A stretch of 64,000 nucleotides of DNA, taken from assembly GCF_000276665.1 (NCBI RefSeq), contig NW_004955475.1, positions 8,157,387 through 8,221,386 on the forward strand, in the 5' to 3' direction. The position numbers and the translations under genes are program-made. Below the pieces are notes generated by a model. That model saw only the letters and a list, made by a program, of their open reading frames with translations, was not told the DNA's origin and ran no database searches. The stretch is from Chinchilla lanigera (Eukaryota > Chordata > Mammalia > Rodentia > Chinchillidae). Positions 21,515 through 33,330 of the stretch are shown one piece after another; position 1 is the first letter of the stretch, and every line of letters begins with the position of its first letter.

Positions 21515-21880
21515 TACGTGGGTGTCTTACTCACTTTCTCATCACTGGGACAAAACACTCAACACCCACAACTTAAAGGAGGAGAGATTTACTTTGGTTC
21601 ACATTGTCAGTCCATGGTCAGCTGACCTGAGTGTCCCATGTAAGTCCATATCAGGAGGACTAAGGCTGAAGGGTCTGTGCTGGAGGCTGCAGAGTCTGCA
21701 CCGGAAAGCTGAAGGCAACATCCAAAGTGACAGCGAAGACTGGAACTCCTCCAAAGAAACAGAAGTGACCCTTCCTTCTTCTTCATTTCCCTTTTATACC
21801 ATTCTGGTGACAATCCTCCCTAGAATGAGTGTAGTGGATTAACTAATGGTCAACTTGTAACACCCAGCTGAACTAAATCA
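21515..21880 (+). mobile_element. URR1-like DNA transposon relic (tentative)
   Basis: TTTCTCATCACTGGGACAAAACACTC, followed by 'AGGAGAGATTTACTTTGGTT' and 'CAGTCCATGGTCAG', resembles the rodent URR1 (hAT-Charlie) consensus as I remember it. No terminal inverted repeats resolved. Confidence 0.45.
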
Positions 21881-22583
21881 GCATGGTTTGGGGACTGGAA
21901 GGCCCACCTGGGGATTGTTGCGAGTAGCATAAGAGCAGAACTGGAGGGGAAGATTGTGCACTGTTAATTCTCCTGGAGAAGTTTGTCACTCTGTTTTTCC
22001 TGATATTAACTCAACTGTTCTCATTGTTGGAGAAACGCACATCCTCACTGTCAATGAGGATGGCAGTGGTTTTTTGCGGGGAGCTCTGGTCCTTACCTTG
22101 AGCATCACTCCTGGCTCCAGTGCAGATCCCTAAGCCTGCTGCCACAGATCCTTCATCTTGCTGCTGCAGACTTTCTAGCTTCCACCACTGACTTTTGGGT
22201 CTTCTCAGTGCAGATCCTTGAAGTTGAATACCAGTGAGAAAGTACTGAATTATACATAGATATTTGTATATTTGGATAATTGTACTAATACTTTCTACTA
22301 GTTCATTGAAAGGAACACTTAGTGTTTATACTGTTTGATCAGTTTTGCATGCCTATATCTGGTAAATTGCTTTGAATAACAATATGCAATATAATAACCA
22401 CTGTTAATTTCCTATCATCTTGTTTTCAATTCTGTATCATTTTTATTGTTTTTTATTATCTTTAAAAATAAAAAGAAACTGAAAAAACATAGTGTGAGTT
22501 TGAATTTGAGGTAAATATTTGACTAAGTAGAGGTTGATGTTCAAACCAAGCTGCTTTCATAAAGAATTCTGTTATTTAGTATA

Positions 22584-22859
22584 TGCTATAGTTTTGATCT
22601 AAAATGCCCCCAAAGGTCTCATGTACTCAGAGGTGAGTCTTTTGGAAAGTGATTGGATTATGGGTACACTATACTTATTGTTGGATTCACCCATTGATAA
22701 GTTCAGTAGCTGAATGTGCTGTTAGAAGATGGGACCTTGTGAGAAGAAGTGAGTCACTGGAGGCATGAGCTGGAAGAGTCTGTCTCTCTCTGTCTCTCTC
22801 TGTCTCTCTCTTCTCTCTCTTCTCTCTCTTCTCTGTCTCTCTGTCTCTCTCTCTCTCTG

Positions 22860-22902
<43 letters not shown>

Positions 22903-23083
22903 TTCTTGCCTGCTATAAGGTGAACAAGTTTTCCCACCAGGCCCTTCCATCATGCTGTTTCTGCCTTGGACCCAGTCAACCATGGACCGAACCCAATGAA
23001 ATTGTGAGCCAAACATACCTCTCCTTCTTTAAATTGTTGGTGTCAGATATTTTGTGCCAGTGATGGGACAGCTGACTAATAGA
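22584..23083 (+). mobile_element. MaLR-type LTR with a large (CT)n expansion
   Basis: Starts TGCTATAGTTTTGATC and ends near GACTAATAG. It has the landmarks CCCCCAAAGGTCTCATG and GAAATTGTGAGCCAAACATACC, plus 'CAGATATTTTGTGCCAGTGATGGGAC', close to the LTR at 31188-31602. Flanks AGTATA (left) and AGTGTA (right) may be a decayed target duplication. A long CT tract (22780-22900) sits in its middle. Confidence 0.72.
22780..22900 (+). repeat. (CT)n/(TGTCTCTC)n microsatellite
   Basis: About 120 bp of CT with periodic G and TT interruptions. It generates Ser/Leu- and Glu/Arg-rich artefact frames on both strands. Confidence 0.97.
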
Positions 23084-23094
23084 GTGTATGTTTG

Positions 23095-23400
23095 TAATGC
23101 ATAATATTTACATTTGTTTTGGGGAATTGTTGTTACATGGATATAGCACATCTTGATTATTTTCTATACCTAGCCCCCCACACCATAGCACTTCTCCCCT
23201 CCCCCATTCACTTCCACATTTCCAACAAGTCTGTGTTTTCATTTCCGACCATCACCCCCCCTCTGTTTTTAGTTTCTCATGTAAGAGAAACCATGTGATA
23301 TGTAACTTTCTGTTTTCACTTATTTCAGTTAGCACTATGGTCTCAGGTTTCATCTGTTTTCCTGGAAATGATGATTTCATTCTTCTAATGAGGAAAGCGT
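23095..23400 (-). mobile_element. L1 3'UTR fragment, antisense
   Basis: TTTCTCATGTAAGAGAAACCATGTGATATG, then 'TTTTCACTTATTTCAGTTAG', CACTATGGTCTCAGGTTTCATC and TTTCCTGGAAATGATGATTT: the complement of L1 ORF2-end/3'UTR landmarks. Confidence 0.72.
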
Positions 23401-23449
23401 GAATGTGTTGAAAGCATCACACTCTTCCTTTTGCAGTTAACCTCCCCCT

Positions 23450-23830
23450 AACAGCAACTTAGTTGCTTAGATATTTTTGAGCCTCTTTGAAGAGTCCCAG
23501 TCACTTTAACATCCTTATTATTTAATCTTGCAATAACTCCAGGAGGTAGGCAAGACAGAGAATTTTATCCAAAGTTTTCAGAAGAGGAATCCAAGGTATA
23601 GAGTGATGCAAAGGTTTACAAGATCACCCAGCTATAAGGAGCAGTATCAGGGATACAAAGTATACCTCCTGCCTCTCAGCATAGCGTTCCTTCTCTTCTA
23701 ATAGTACAAACATCTGTTCTGTCTCTTAGACAAGATTGCAAGCTCTCTGAGGGCAAGACTAATGTCTTATTCATCTCGAGTAAACCAACAATGGCTGGTG
23801 CTCAAAATACTGCTATCTGCCTGCCTTTCT
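23450..23830. repeat. MIR relic (antisense) next to an L2 3' end
   Basis: 23470-23690 is MIR antisense (CAATAACTCCAGGAGGTAGG, then CCAAAGTTTTCAGAAGAGG and 'AGATCACCCAGCTATAAGGA'). 23700-23830 resembles L2 3' sense sequence (GATTGCAAGCTCTCTGAGGG, CAAGACTAATGTCTTATTCA). Confidence 0.62.
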
Positions 23831-24129
23831 AAATGGGACAGATTTCACTCCTATGTGAAAGGTGAGGGGCTCACTCTGAGTTTCAGGGACTTCTGAAAAA
23901 CTAGTCTCTGCACCCATTGCCTGATATTTCCACCAGGGGTCACTACCAGAGAGGGATGCAAGGAGAGGAAGGATGACAATACATTTGAGCTTGTGTTCCT
24001 AGTGGCTAGTGAGAGGACTCCCATTGCTCATTGTAGGAGCTGCCCCACCACATATCCTGTCCTCAGGGCTTGGTTTGCCAGAACCCAGGATTTTCAGTGG
24101 GGCTGGTGAAGTGTGGGCCGGAGGGTAAG

Positions 24130-24300
24130 GAAATAGAAACGTACTGGGAAAGGGAGCCTGGACTGGAACAGAGAGACTGGAGCTCTAGTTCTAGCTCTGG
24201 TGCTTTGACCTATCGTGTCGATTCAGATAGACACTTGTTAACATCTGGCCCTCAGTTTCCCTATCTGTTACAAAGGCAATTAAGCCTGAGCAATGGTCGG
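24130..24300 (+). repeat. MIR relic, sense
   Basis: GGAGCTCTAGTTCTAGCTCTGG and 'GCCCTCAGTTTCCCTATCTG' are MIR landmarks. Confidence 0.72.
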
Positions 24301-24969
24301 TAGCCAGAACTGCTTATTAGCAGAATTGGAAGAGCTTTTTTCAAAACATACAAGTCATATGAGTCCCACTGCAAATCTACTAAGGCAGAACTCCAAGGAG
24401 GTGGGATGTATCGTTATGTCCTTGGAGACAGCTCCCTGGAGGATTCCACTGCAATCCTTGGTTTAGGAATTGCTGCCCTAGGTCATTTCTAGGGTCCCTC
24501 CCCTTCCTCTTCAGAGGCAGTATTAGGCAAGGGGGCCTCCTGAGCACCTCTGATTGCCTCTCAGCACATCTACTGTCCTCCTAGAACCTGTTCTGACCGT
24601 GTGAGAGCAGTCTCCCCCCACTGTGCTCCTGGCTCCCACCCTGGCTTGCTGACCTCTATTGGCAGAAACTACAGGGCTCCAGAAGTGCCACCTCCCCTGA
24701 CCATCCAGGCCTCTGTTTCTGTCCTGCTTTCCTCTGTACAAGGGGAAACTTCTGAGGCATCAGGAAGAAACCATCACAGGACTGGGGAAAAGAAGTATCT
24801 ATGAGGCAGAGCTTGGGAGAAAGGGGTCTTCATTGAGATAAAAATCAAAACACAAAGCCAGGACCCTGCTGGAACTAAGAAGAGGAATGACTCTTCCCAT
24901 CTGGGCAGCTTTACAACTTCCACAATCATTCATCCCTTTAACAGTTCTTGGAGGTAAGAGCCATTATCC

Positions 24970-25235
24970 CAGGTCCCCAGGCGCTGCTTTCCTCGCTACT
25001 TAGCACCTCTCCGTCTTTGTCATCCCACCCTGCTGGATTTTACATGGCCCTTGTCATTACTGGCCTTTTTATCTTTTTCACATTACTTGTTTGTTGCTAG
25101 TTTTCCCCACGAGAACGTAAGCTTCAGGAGGCCAGGGCCTGTGGCTGTCTCATTTACTATTGTATCCACAGTGGTTTAAAAAAGTCTGGCATATGATGAC
25201 AAATATTTCTTTACTACATAAATGGAATGCAGAAG
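24970..25235 (+). repeat. L2 LINE 3' relic, sense
   Basis: ACGAGAACGTAAGCTTCAGGAG, 'GCCAGGGCCTGTGGCTGTCTC' and 'GTCTGGCATATGATGACAAA' follow the L2 3' end layout. Confidence 0.6.
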
Positions 25236-25639
25236 TGGGGAAATAAAGGTACATGCAGAAGTGCTTGGCTCCAAACTCCGTGTCTCATCACTGCGTTAGA
25301 CAGGACTGGGCCCTATGTTCCTCTTTATCCTGACTCCCCAGGTAGTTTTCTTTGTGCTCTCCTGGAGTCAGAGTTTACCACTCTGTTGACTTGGAGACCA
25401 GTACATTAGTAGAGCATAGGGCTTAGTGGTCATGGTGGGATGGCAACAAGCTGATGGTAATTACTGCAGTCTTGAGAAGAGCCAGTGTGGCTTCTTTAGA
25501 GGAAAGCTCTAGCCTTGGCCACAAGAAGAGGCCCTAGGCCTGGCTAACTGAGGCCACTCAGTGGGCTTGGGTGGGGGGAAGAATGAATAATGACCAATCC
25601 ACCCCTACTGTTGGAGAAGCTTCCATCAACAGCCAGTAG

Positions 25640-26080
25640 GTTAGCAGAGATAGTTGCAGACCTTTTATTAACATGCGTTGATTGTACATACTAAGGAGCT
25701 GAGTGTAGCATTTCATTATATGCATGCAGTGTACACTGATCAAATCCAGCCTCCCTTTATCCATACCACTTCCACACCTTTAGTAATCACTATTCTACAT
25801 TCAGGTTGAGTTACAAAGTATTTCCACATATGGGAGAGAAAAGGAGATATTGGTCTTGATTTCTGGATTTTTGTTTGCTTTATAGAAACAGTCTCACTAT
25901 ACAACCTAGGTTGGCCTCGAACTCACTGTCCTCTTGATTCAGCCTTCCAGTGCTGGGACTATCAGTGTGTGCGACTATATGCAGCTCCTTTCTGACTTTT
26001 TTCACTTAACATAATGTCCTTCAGTTCCACTCATTTTCTTGCAAATTATGGGAATTTTATTCATTTTCTTGTCTGTTTAC
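25640..26080 (-). mobile_element. L1 3'UTR fragment, antisense, split by a B1
   Basis: TTCACTTAACATAATGTCCTTCAGTTCCA, and upstream 'CATTTCATTATATGCATGCA', are complements of L1 3' sequence. An antisense B1 (25868-25988) interrupts it. Confidence 0.68.
25868..25988 (-). mobile_element. B1 SINE, antisense, shortened and diverged
   Basis: CTATACAACCTAGGTTGGCC, CTCGAACTCACTGTCCTCTT, CAGCCTTCCAGTGCTGGGACTATC. Only one of the duplicated blocks is clear. Confidence 0.8.
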
Positions 26081-26139
26081 GTTTTTACTTTGTTTTGTTT
26101 TGTTTGGCTTTTTTCTCTCTTTCCTCAACTATTTTTCTT

Positions 26140-26731
26140 GTTTCTTTTTTTTTAAGAGTAGGAAGAATTTATTGAGAGAAAGAAAGCTGTCTAAGAGGGA
26201 CAGAAGGAGGCCTGAAATGTGGATTGCCCACCAACCCCAATTCTCAAGGGTTGTTGTTGAGCAAAGCAATGAGGTGAGGTGGGCTTAACATGGGACAGAA
26301 CTATAATCAAGCAATAAGATTACAAGTATAGTCACTCAGGTGATATCGATCCGATGGCAAATCATAGAATGGGTGTGAGATGGGACAAAACTATGGTCAA
26401 CCAATAAGTATACAATGAGTATATTCTCTAGGGTAATATTGATTAAATGGGGATCAAATAGGGAAGAAAATTACATAGTAAGCACACATGGGCCAGACAA
26501 GGACTTTCTTGAAAGGGGTGGGTAAGCAGGTTTGGTCCTCCACCCCATGGTTATTGATGCCTACTTAGAATATCAATCGCTGCGGCTCATTCCTAGGGCA
26601 AGTGTACGGGTGAGTGGTTCTTCTTTATCTTACATCCCGGCCTTCAGTGAATGCACCTCCAGTCTTCTGCATTGACCTCTCAAAGGCCCAGCCCTGTCTG
26701 ACTGTCTACAATATTTCTACCTAACTTAACA
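26140..26731 (-). mobile_element. ERV LTR, antisense, with duplicated U3-like block
   Basis: Read on the minus strand it starts TGTTAAGTTAGGTAGAAATA at 26731, and an AATAAA signal (complement of TTTATTGAG, about 26169) lies near its end. Two direct ~90-bp repeats at 26291-26380 and 26381-26470 share TGGGACA(G/A)AACTAT, GGTCAA and 'CAATAAG' blocks. Tandem repeats in U3 are typical of retroviral enhancers. The distal terminus is uncertain and no target duplication is seen. Confidence 0.55.
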
Positions 26732-27015
26732 GTCTGTACTATTCCCCCCTCCAAAGAAGTACCCTTAACTGCTGTGAGGGGGCAAACATTGAAGACTGAT
26801 CTGGCTACTTCCAGCTGAAGAGGGTCATAGTTGTGATCAGCAGTCAGAGATACTCCACAGAGGGTCTATCAAAAGGCCCTCAATAGGTGCCAGGTGTTCT
26901 TGACTTGAACAAATGTACAGCTTTAAGTCTCAAGGAAATCAATTATTTTTCTTGATTTTTAAAATATTTTCATATGAATGAACATTGCCTCTAGTCTTTC
27001 TGGTTCACTTCAATA

Positions 27016-27164
27016 CTTTTTTTGGAGGGGAACAGGGTCTCACTATATCATTCAGGATGGCCTTGAACTCATTATGCAGCCCAGGCTGGCCTTGAACTTG
27101 CAGTAATCTTCCTGCCTCAGCCTCCTGAGTGCTGGGCTTACAAGTGTGTGCCACGATGCTTGGC
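27016..27164 (-). mobile_element. B1 SINE, antisense, 10-bp target duplication
   Basis: T-rich start, CATTCAGGATGGCCTTGAAC and CAGCCCAGGCTGGCCTTGAA (the duplicated blocks), CAGCCTCCTGAGTGCTGGGC, then the complement of the head. Direct repeats CACTTCAATA at 27006-27015 and 27165-27174. Confidence 0.94.
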
Positions 27165-27842
27165 CACTTCAATATTCTTTTGATTTCTTTTTCATTCTCC
27201 CCAATAAATATAGATGCAAAAATCTTCAGTAAGATACTGGCAGACAGAATGTGGCAAATCATCAAGAAGATTACATACCATAAGCAAGCAGAATTCATCC
27301 TAGGTATGCAGGAATGGTACAATATACACAAATCAATAAATATAATACACCATATAGACAGAACCAAGAATAAAAATCATATGATCATTTCAATAGATGC
27401 AGAAAAAGCATCTCACAAAGCCCAACACCCATTCGTATTTTAAAAATCTACAGAAAATTGGAATATATGATTTTTACTCAATCTGATAAAAAAAAAACCA
27501 TCTACAAAAAACTAACAGATAACATCATATTAAATTGTCTGAAAGCTTTCACTTTAAATTTAGGAACAAGAGAAGGATACCCACTATAACCACTCCTATT
27601 CAATATAGTTCTGGAAACGTTAGCCAGAATAAACGAACAAGAGAAAAAAATAAAAAGAATAAAGATGGAAAAGGAAGAAGTTAAATTAACGTTACTTGCT
27701 GATGACATGATACTCAACATAGAAGAGCCCCAAAACTCCACCAAAAGACTTCTAGATTTAGTAACCAAATTCAGTAGCATAGAAGTATACCAAATCAACA
27801 CTCAAAAATCAATAGCATTCCTGTATAAAAATAACAAACTCA

Positions 27843-27882
27843 CAGAGAGAGAGAGAGAGAGAAGAAAGAGAGAGAGACACTA
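27843..27882 (+). repeat. (GA)n in L1
   Basis: AGAGAGAGAGAGAGAAGAAAGAGAGAGAGA interrupts the ORF2 frame. Confidence 0.93.
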
Positions 27883-28288
27883 GGGAAAGCACGTCTTTCA
27901 CAACAGTGTGAAAAAATGAAATACTTAGGAATCATTCTAGCAAAGGAACTAAAAAATCTTTACAATGAAAACTACAGTAATCTGAAAAAGATCAGAAAAG
28001 AATATCAGAAAATGGAAAGATGTTCCTTTCCCTTGGGTAGGAAGAACTAACATAGTGAAAATGGCCATATTCCCCAAATTGTTATATAGATTTAATGCAA
28101 TCCCAAACAAAATACCATTAGCATACCTCACAGAACTAGAGAAAACATTCCTAAAATGTGTTTTGAAACAGAAGAGACCTAGAATAGCAAAAACAATTCT
28201 GGGCAAAAAAGGCAAGGCAGTGAGCATCACAATTCCTGACTTGAAATTATACTATAGAGATACTGTGATAAAAAGAGCATGGGATGTG

Positions 28289-28347
28289 TGAAAGAAAAAA
28301 AGAAAGAAAGACAGACAGAAAGAAAGAAAAGAGAAAAAAGAAAAATA
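28289..28347 (+). repeat. GAAA/GACA-rich tract in L1
   Basis: GAAAGAAAAAAAGAAAGAAA, GACAGACAGAAAG. It replaces ORF2 codons just after the KRAWDV-like segment. Confidence 0.9.
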
Positions 28348-28482
28348 AAACACCCAAGGATCTATAAAGCAGATTAGAAGATGCAGAAACCACTCCAAAC
28401 ATACTCATCCCCATATTTTTTGACAAAGGGGCCAAACATTCACTGGAAGAAAGACAGTCTCTTTAATAAATGGTGCTGGAAA

Positions 28483-28640
28483 CCAGGCATGGTGGCACAT
28501 GCCTGTAATCCCAGCACTCAGTGGCTGAAGCAGGAGGCTTGCCATGAGTTCAGGGTCAGCCTGGGCTTCACAGTGAGTTTAAAGCTAGCCTGAACTACAT
28601 AGCAAGACACTGTCTTTAAAAAAATAAATAAATAAACAAA
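28483..28640 (+). mobile_element. B1 SINE, sense, in L1, 10-bp target duplication
   Basis: CAGGCATGGTGGCACATGCC, CAGCCTGGGCTTCACAGTGAG, CTAGCCTGAACTACATAGCA, CTGTCTTTAAAAAAATAAAT. TGCTGGAAAC repeats at 28473-28482 and about 28642-28651. Confidence 0.94.
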
Positions 28641-29803
28641 CTGCTGGAAACACTGGCTTTCCACATGCCAAAGACAAAAACTAAACCCACGTCTCTCACC
28701 ATGCACTAAATTAAAATCAAAATGGATCAAAAATCTAAATATTAAAACAGAAACACTATATATGCTGGAAGAGAGAATAGGTAGAGCTCTTGACATGAGT
28801 GTAGGCAAAGGCTTTATGAACAAAATACCAGTTGCATGGGAAATATTACAAAGAATCAACAACTGGGGTCTCATTTTCTTAAGAAGCTTTTGCATAGCAA
28901 AAGAAATCACTAACAGTAAAGAGACAACCCACAGAGTGGGAAAATTTTTTTGCCAGTTGTTCCTCAGACAAAAAAACTAGTATCTAGAACACATAAAGAA
29001 CTGAAAAAATCAGACTCCCTCAGTTGAGAGACTGAATTCAAAAATGGGCACCTGAAATGAGTAGACACTTCTCAGATGAAGAGGTACAAATAGCAAGTAA
29101 ATATATGAAAAAATGTTCAACATCACTGATCCTTTGAGAGATATTAATTAAAACAATGCTGAGATTCCATCGCAATCCAGAAAGAATGGCTATTATCAAC
29201 AAATCAGCCAATAATAAATGCTGAAGAAGCTGTGGAGAAAAAGGAACTCTTCTACATTGTTGGTGGAACCGTAGATTGATGCAACCACTGTGGAAATCAG
29301 TGTGGAGATTTCTCAGAAAACTAGGATTAGAGATCCCATTTGACCCAGCTATTCCCCTTCTGGGTATCTTCACAAAAGAATTAAAAGCATCATAGCACAG
29401 GCATATGTGCACACCCATGTTTATAGCAGCACAGTTTGTAACAGCTAAACCTTAGAAACAACCCAAATCCCCATGAACTGATGAATGTATAAAAAAAGTG
29501 GGATTGTTTTTTATGTAATGTAGTGTTACTCAGCCATAAAGAAGGATAAACTTGAGACATTTCTAGGTAGATGGATGGACCTTGAGATCGTATTCTTAAG
29601 TAAAATAAATTGGACACATATATGTAAATTTCACATTGTCTCTCTGGTATGTGAAACTGAAAATGTAAATAAGGGCCAAAATGTGTAACAGATATTATGA
29701 AATAGGAAGAAATTGTTCAAATGGGAAGGGGAACTAGGGAGTGGGGAGGGAGAAAGGAACAGAAAAGAAAAAATGAGAAAAGAAGGCTAAAATGGAAAAA
29801 AAG

Positions 29804-29904
29804 GTTTTTTTTTTTTTTTTTTTTTTTTCTCCGGTACCGAGAACCGAACTCACGACCTTGCGCTTGCCAGGCAGGCGCTTTGCCGCTGAGCTAAATCCCC
29901 AGCC
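29804..29904 (-). mobile_element. Young tRNA-like SINE, antisense, in L1 3'UTR
   Basis: A T run, then CTCCGGTACCGAGAACCGAACTCAC, CTTGCGCTTGCCAGGCAGGC, GCTGAGCTAAATCCCCAGCC: the exact complement of the family at 847 and 8934. Flanking A/G repeats are low-complexity, so a duplication cannot be called confidently. Confidence 0.92.
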
Positions 29905-30224
29905 TGAAAAAAAGCTTTTGTCAGTAAAGAGGGGAAGAGGGGAGAGGAAGGTAATGGGCAAAAGAATCAAGATATATCATGTACAGGTACAAATTCCCTA
30001 TGATTAATGTTATCATTATGTATACCTAAATTATATCACTAAAGAGAATATGACTGAGAATAAAAAAAGTAAAAAATCCAAACAGAAAAATGGGCAAATG
30101 ATTCCAATAAGCACTTCTCAAAAGAAGAAACACTAATGGGGCCTGATTTTTAATTTTCCTGCCCTCAGGCTTCCTTGGAGAAGGCACCTAAGCATTGAGT
30201 GCAGCTTATGCGGCTCAGGAGTCA

Positions 30225-30410
30225 GCCTGCCAGGGTGAGCTGGTTCTACCACTTATCAACTGTTTGACCGCAGGCGAATACCTGCTAATGTCCTCAGGTT
30301 CCTCGTCTCTCATAGCTTACACTGCTGCTGTGAGGATTAGACAACGCAGTCCATGAACAATCTTAGAGTTGCGTCTGACACATAGTGAACAATGCACGCT
30401 AGCCATGATT
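30225..30410 (+). repeat. MIR relic, sense
   Basis: GGTTCTACCACTTATCAACTGTTTGACC, 'CTGCTGTGAGGATTAGACAA', CTGACACATAGTGAACAATG: landmarks in MIR order. Confidence 0.75.
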
Positions 30411-31187
30411 GGTTTTATTTTGGTATAATTCATCATTCTACTTTCTTCTTATTGTTCTGTTATTACTAATTTTATTTTCATCATCCAAATCATTGTTGTT
30501 ACTATTCTTATTTTGAGTTTTTCCTCATTTTACCCATCTCAGGCATCTTACTTCCTTCAGCTCTATGAACCAATGGTAGGTAGAAATTGGAGACACAGAA
30601 GCCCATTAGTGGCTTGTCCCACATCTTGTGGTTTACTAAGTCACCACGAAGTCATACTTCCAACTCAGGGATTGTTTGGCTGCATCTGAGCCTCTTGGGA
30701 AGCCTCCTTGCCGCTGGGTTTGAGTCACGCTGTGCAAGCCAAGTAGTGTCAAACACACAGAGAGGCAGATACTTCTGGACTGGACTTGGACCTGTGGGAT
30801 ATCTTCCACTTATCCTTGCATGGTACCCAGCCATTCTCTTTCTTCTAATAGCTGAGCACCACTGACTTCCAACTCCTAGAGGAGCACTTCCCCATAGCAT
30901 GGTAGGCTGGGGACTAAGCCTTTAATATATGGGCTCTTGGGGGACCTTCCAGCTCCAGAAATTAGCAAGTGTTTAGCATCACCAAGGAGTAAACATTTTG
31001 TCAGTTAGTGTGCCCTCCGCAAGATATTGTAGGAAACTGAAGATCTCCACTGCTCCTGTAGACGTCTCCATTTCTGGCTGTCACCTCAGCTCTCCAGAGA
31101 GTCCATTCTACCTGCCTTACTGTAAATATAGCACGACCTCTTCGGTAGTGCTTGGTGCTACTGTTCAGATTTGCTTTATCAGATATT
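30411..31187. other. No gene recognised
   Basis: Probably unique sequence with a possible degraded repeat at about 30590-30730. Open frames of up to 97 codons lack support. Confidence 0.4.
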
Positions 31188-31602
31188 TGTGGCTTAGATC
31201 TATAAATGTCTCCCAAAGGCCTCATGTGCCCAGAGACGGGCCATTTGGAAGTGACTGGATCATTGGAGTATTATACTTCTCAGTGAATTAATCCACTAAG
31301 GGGCTCAGAACTAAATGTGCTGTTCAGAGGTGTGTCTGGATGGAAGAGGCAGGTCTCTGGAGGTGTGACCTAGAGGGTATATCGCTCTCCACGTCTCCTC
31401 TCCTTTTACTCTCTGTGTCCTGGCTATCATGACACACAACTTTTTTTCCCACCAAGCCCTTCCATTATGCCATTTCTTTTTTGGATCCGGCCAACCATTA
31501 ATGGACTGAGACCTCTGAAACGTGAGCCAAAATAAGCCTCTCCTTTCAAGTTGTGAGTATTGGATAGTTTGCCCCAGTGACAGGAAGGTGACTGAAGGGA
31601 CA
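31188..31602 (+). mobile_element. MaLR-type LTR, sense, no (CT)n expansion
   Basis: Begins TGTGGCTTAGATCTATAAATGTC, with CCCAAAGGCCTCATGTGCCC and 'GGGCCATTTGGAAGTGACTGGATCA', then TTCCATTATGCCATTTC and 'TGAGCCAAAATAAGCCTCTC'. Parallels 22584-23083 block by block. No target duplication resolved. Confidence 0.72.
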
Positions 31603-32559
31603 CGGAAGCTGTGCTCATGGACAGATGAAAGCTACATCTACAGACAGACCAAAGCCACATGTTTACCCCCAGACAACTTTGCACCCATAAATTTCACATC
31701 TGGCTGTGGCCACCTGCCAATTCCAAGCTCACTATGCATTTTGTTTTCCTTTGGCACAGGGCAGCAGAGGCACCAACCAACTAACCTAGCTGGTTGTAGT
31801 TGAGGCCAACACCCTGGGAGACATGGTAAGTCCCAGAGAATCAGCAGCTCGAGGGAGAAGTAACAGACCAGGCCGGGGTGCTGTCTCCAAGAATACTCCA
31901 CAGGTATTGTAAACTACAAAAAATAGCAGGGGATTTTACTACAAAAATGATTCATCCATGATACACTAGAGTTGGAGAAGAAATCCAGGGCACTACCTGC
32001 CATACTAGGAGCCGTTTTGGGTAGGGGTTAGTTGTTTAAGACTGAACCACAGAATAACTTTGCCTCAGAGTCTCCAGTGTTACATTGCCACACTGACTGG
32101 GTGAGAGACAGCCACAAGAGGCAGTCATGGGTAGACAGTGGGCTAGATATACACCCCGTAAGAAATTCAAGCACAGGCTGGGAAGGACACAGGGCCCCAT
32201 TTTCCATGATGAAAAGCCAGGCCTGTCACGTGTGGCTTTCAAAGCCGGCTGGATCTGAAAGTGCTGGCATTAAACCTAGTAGCCTGCTTGAATCACTGCT
32301 TTGCTATCTGCATTCAGCAGAAACCAGTGGTCTGATTGTATCCCCTATCTACTAATGTGATCGAGGACATGCCTTGGCTTGGATGATTGCCACACTCTGG
32401 GATGTATGAACAGAGGTGACTCTGGAACAAGGTGAGGTGTCATATCACAAACCCCCAGGTTGTAAAGCTAGGCAGAAAATATGGTGACTTGCTGGATTCC
32501 AAGATTGCAGATCTTGGGAGGAAACCATGCCTTCAAAAATACAGAGGAATTTATTTTGA

Positions 32560-32720
32560 CTCTCTTTTTTTTCTTTTTCAATCGTTGGTTTTGGGGACTT
32601 GGGTTTTTTTCTTTCTCCTTTTAATTTTTTCCTTCTTTTTCTCTTTTCTCTGTTTTGTTTCTTGTTTGTTCTTTTCATTACTTTTATCTAATTGTATTAA
32701 TTTTCTTTTACTCCTTAATA
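32560..32720 (+). repeat. T/C-rich low-complexity tract
   Basis: Pyrimidine-rich runs CTCTTTTTTTTC, TTTTTTTCTTTCTCCTTTT, CTTCTTTTTCTC. Minus-strand Lys-rich frames here are artefacts. Confidence 0.85.
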
Positions 32721-33104
32721 GGATCCATTTGCTCACTTTCCTCTCCTCCTCACCTTCCACTGATTAATTTTTCAAAATTTGATTCTTTCATTCTCCAGCT
32801 CCCCATCTCCTCTATCTTTAGTAGTATAAACATTAAGCTTTGTTGATCTTCAGATAGTTAAATCTATGCTATTACAGTTTAATACTTTTCTATTGTTAGT
32901 GAAGGTATAGTTTTTTATTTAAAAGATATTTGCTGTTTGTCAATATTTGGTTTGCCTTAGTGTTTATACTACAATTGTAGCTCTTTTCTATGGTTAAATG
33001 TGGTATGTCATTGGCTTTTAGGGTCTTTAAGTATACAATTTGTCTTTTTTGTTATTATTATTGCTGATTTTTTTTGTTATTGCCAGGATGGCATAGTTGT
33101 TGTT

Positions 33105-33330
33105 ATTACAGATATTCCTCGTTTAACAACCTACCTGCTTAACAACTATTTGGACTTATGACAGAAGAGCACCATTCGAATTTACAACTTCCCATATGTA
33201 GTTATGACCCGTCTTTTTTTGGTACAGTTGTGTACATCTTGTTTATAGAGCCTCAGCGTCTTTTTTAATACAATATACCTTGTTTATACAGTGCTGTAAT
33301 TTTTGCTGATACAAAACAGGAATGACTAGT
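33105..33330 (+). mobile_element. Possible DNA-transposon relic (Tigger-like), tentative
   Basis: ATTCCTCGTTTAACAACCTACC, then CTTAACAACTATTTGGACTTATGAC, resembles the 'TCCTCGACTTACGA' ends of Tigger/pogo elements. No matching terminal inverted repeat found. Confidence 0.35.

Larger units (their letters stand above)
27200..30070 (+). mobile_element. LINE-1, sense, 5'-truncated, from RT domain to 3'UTR
   Basis: Starts in the RT region with [20 protein letters not shown] (about 27213-27272), continues through [30 protein letters not shown] (about 27679-27735, the FADD box changed to LADD), a [20 protein letters not shown] segment (28055-28117) and C-terminal sequence to about 29400, then a 3'UTR. 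L1 ORF2 encodes endonuclease and reverse transcriptase. The endonuclease half is missing here, and stops and frameshifts break the rest. Contains a B1 (28483-28640), a reverse SINE (29804-29904) and GA-rich tracts (27843-27882, 28289-28347). Confidence 0.9.

Noticed and set aside
22687..23063. Glu/Arg- and Ser/Leu-rich proteins from 22.7-23.1 kb
   Set aside because: Translation of the CT/GA microsatellite in an LTR.
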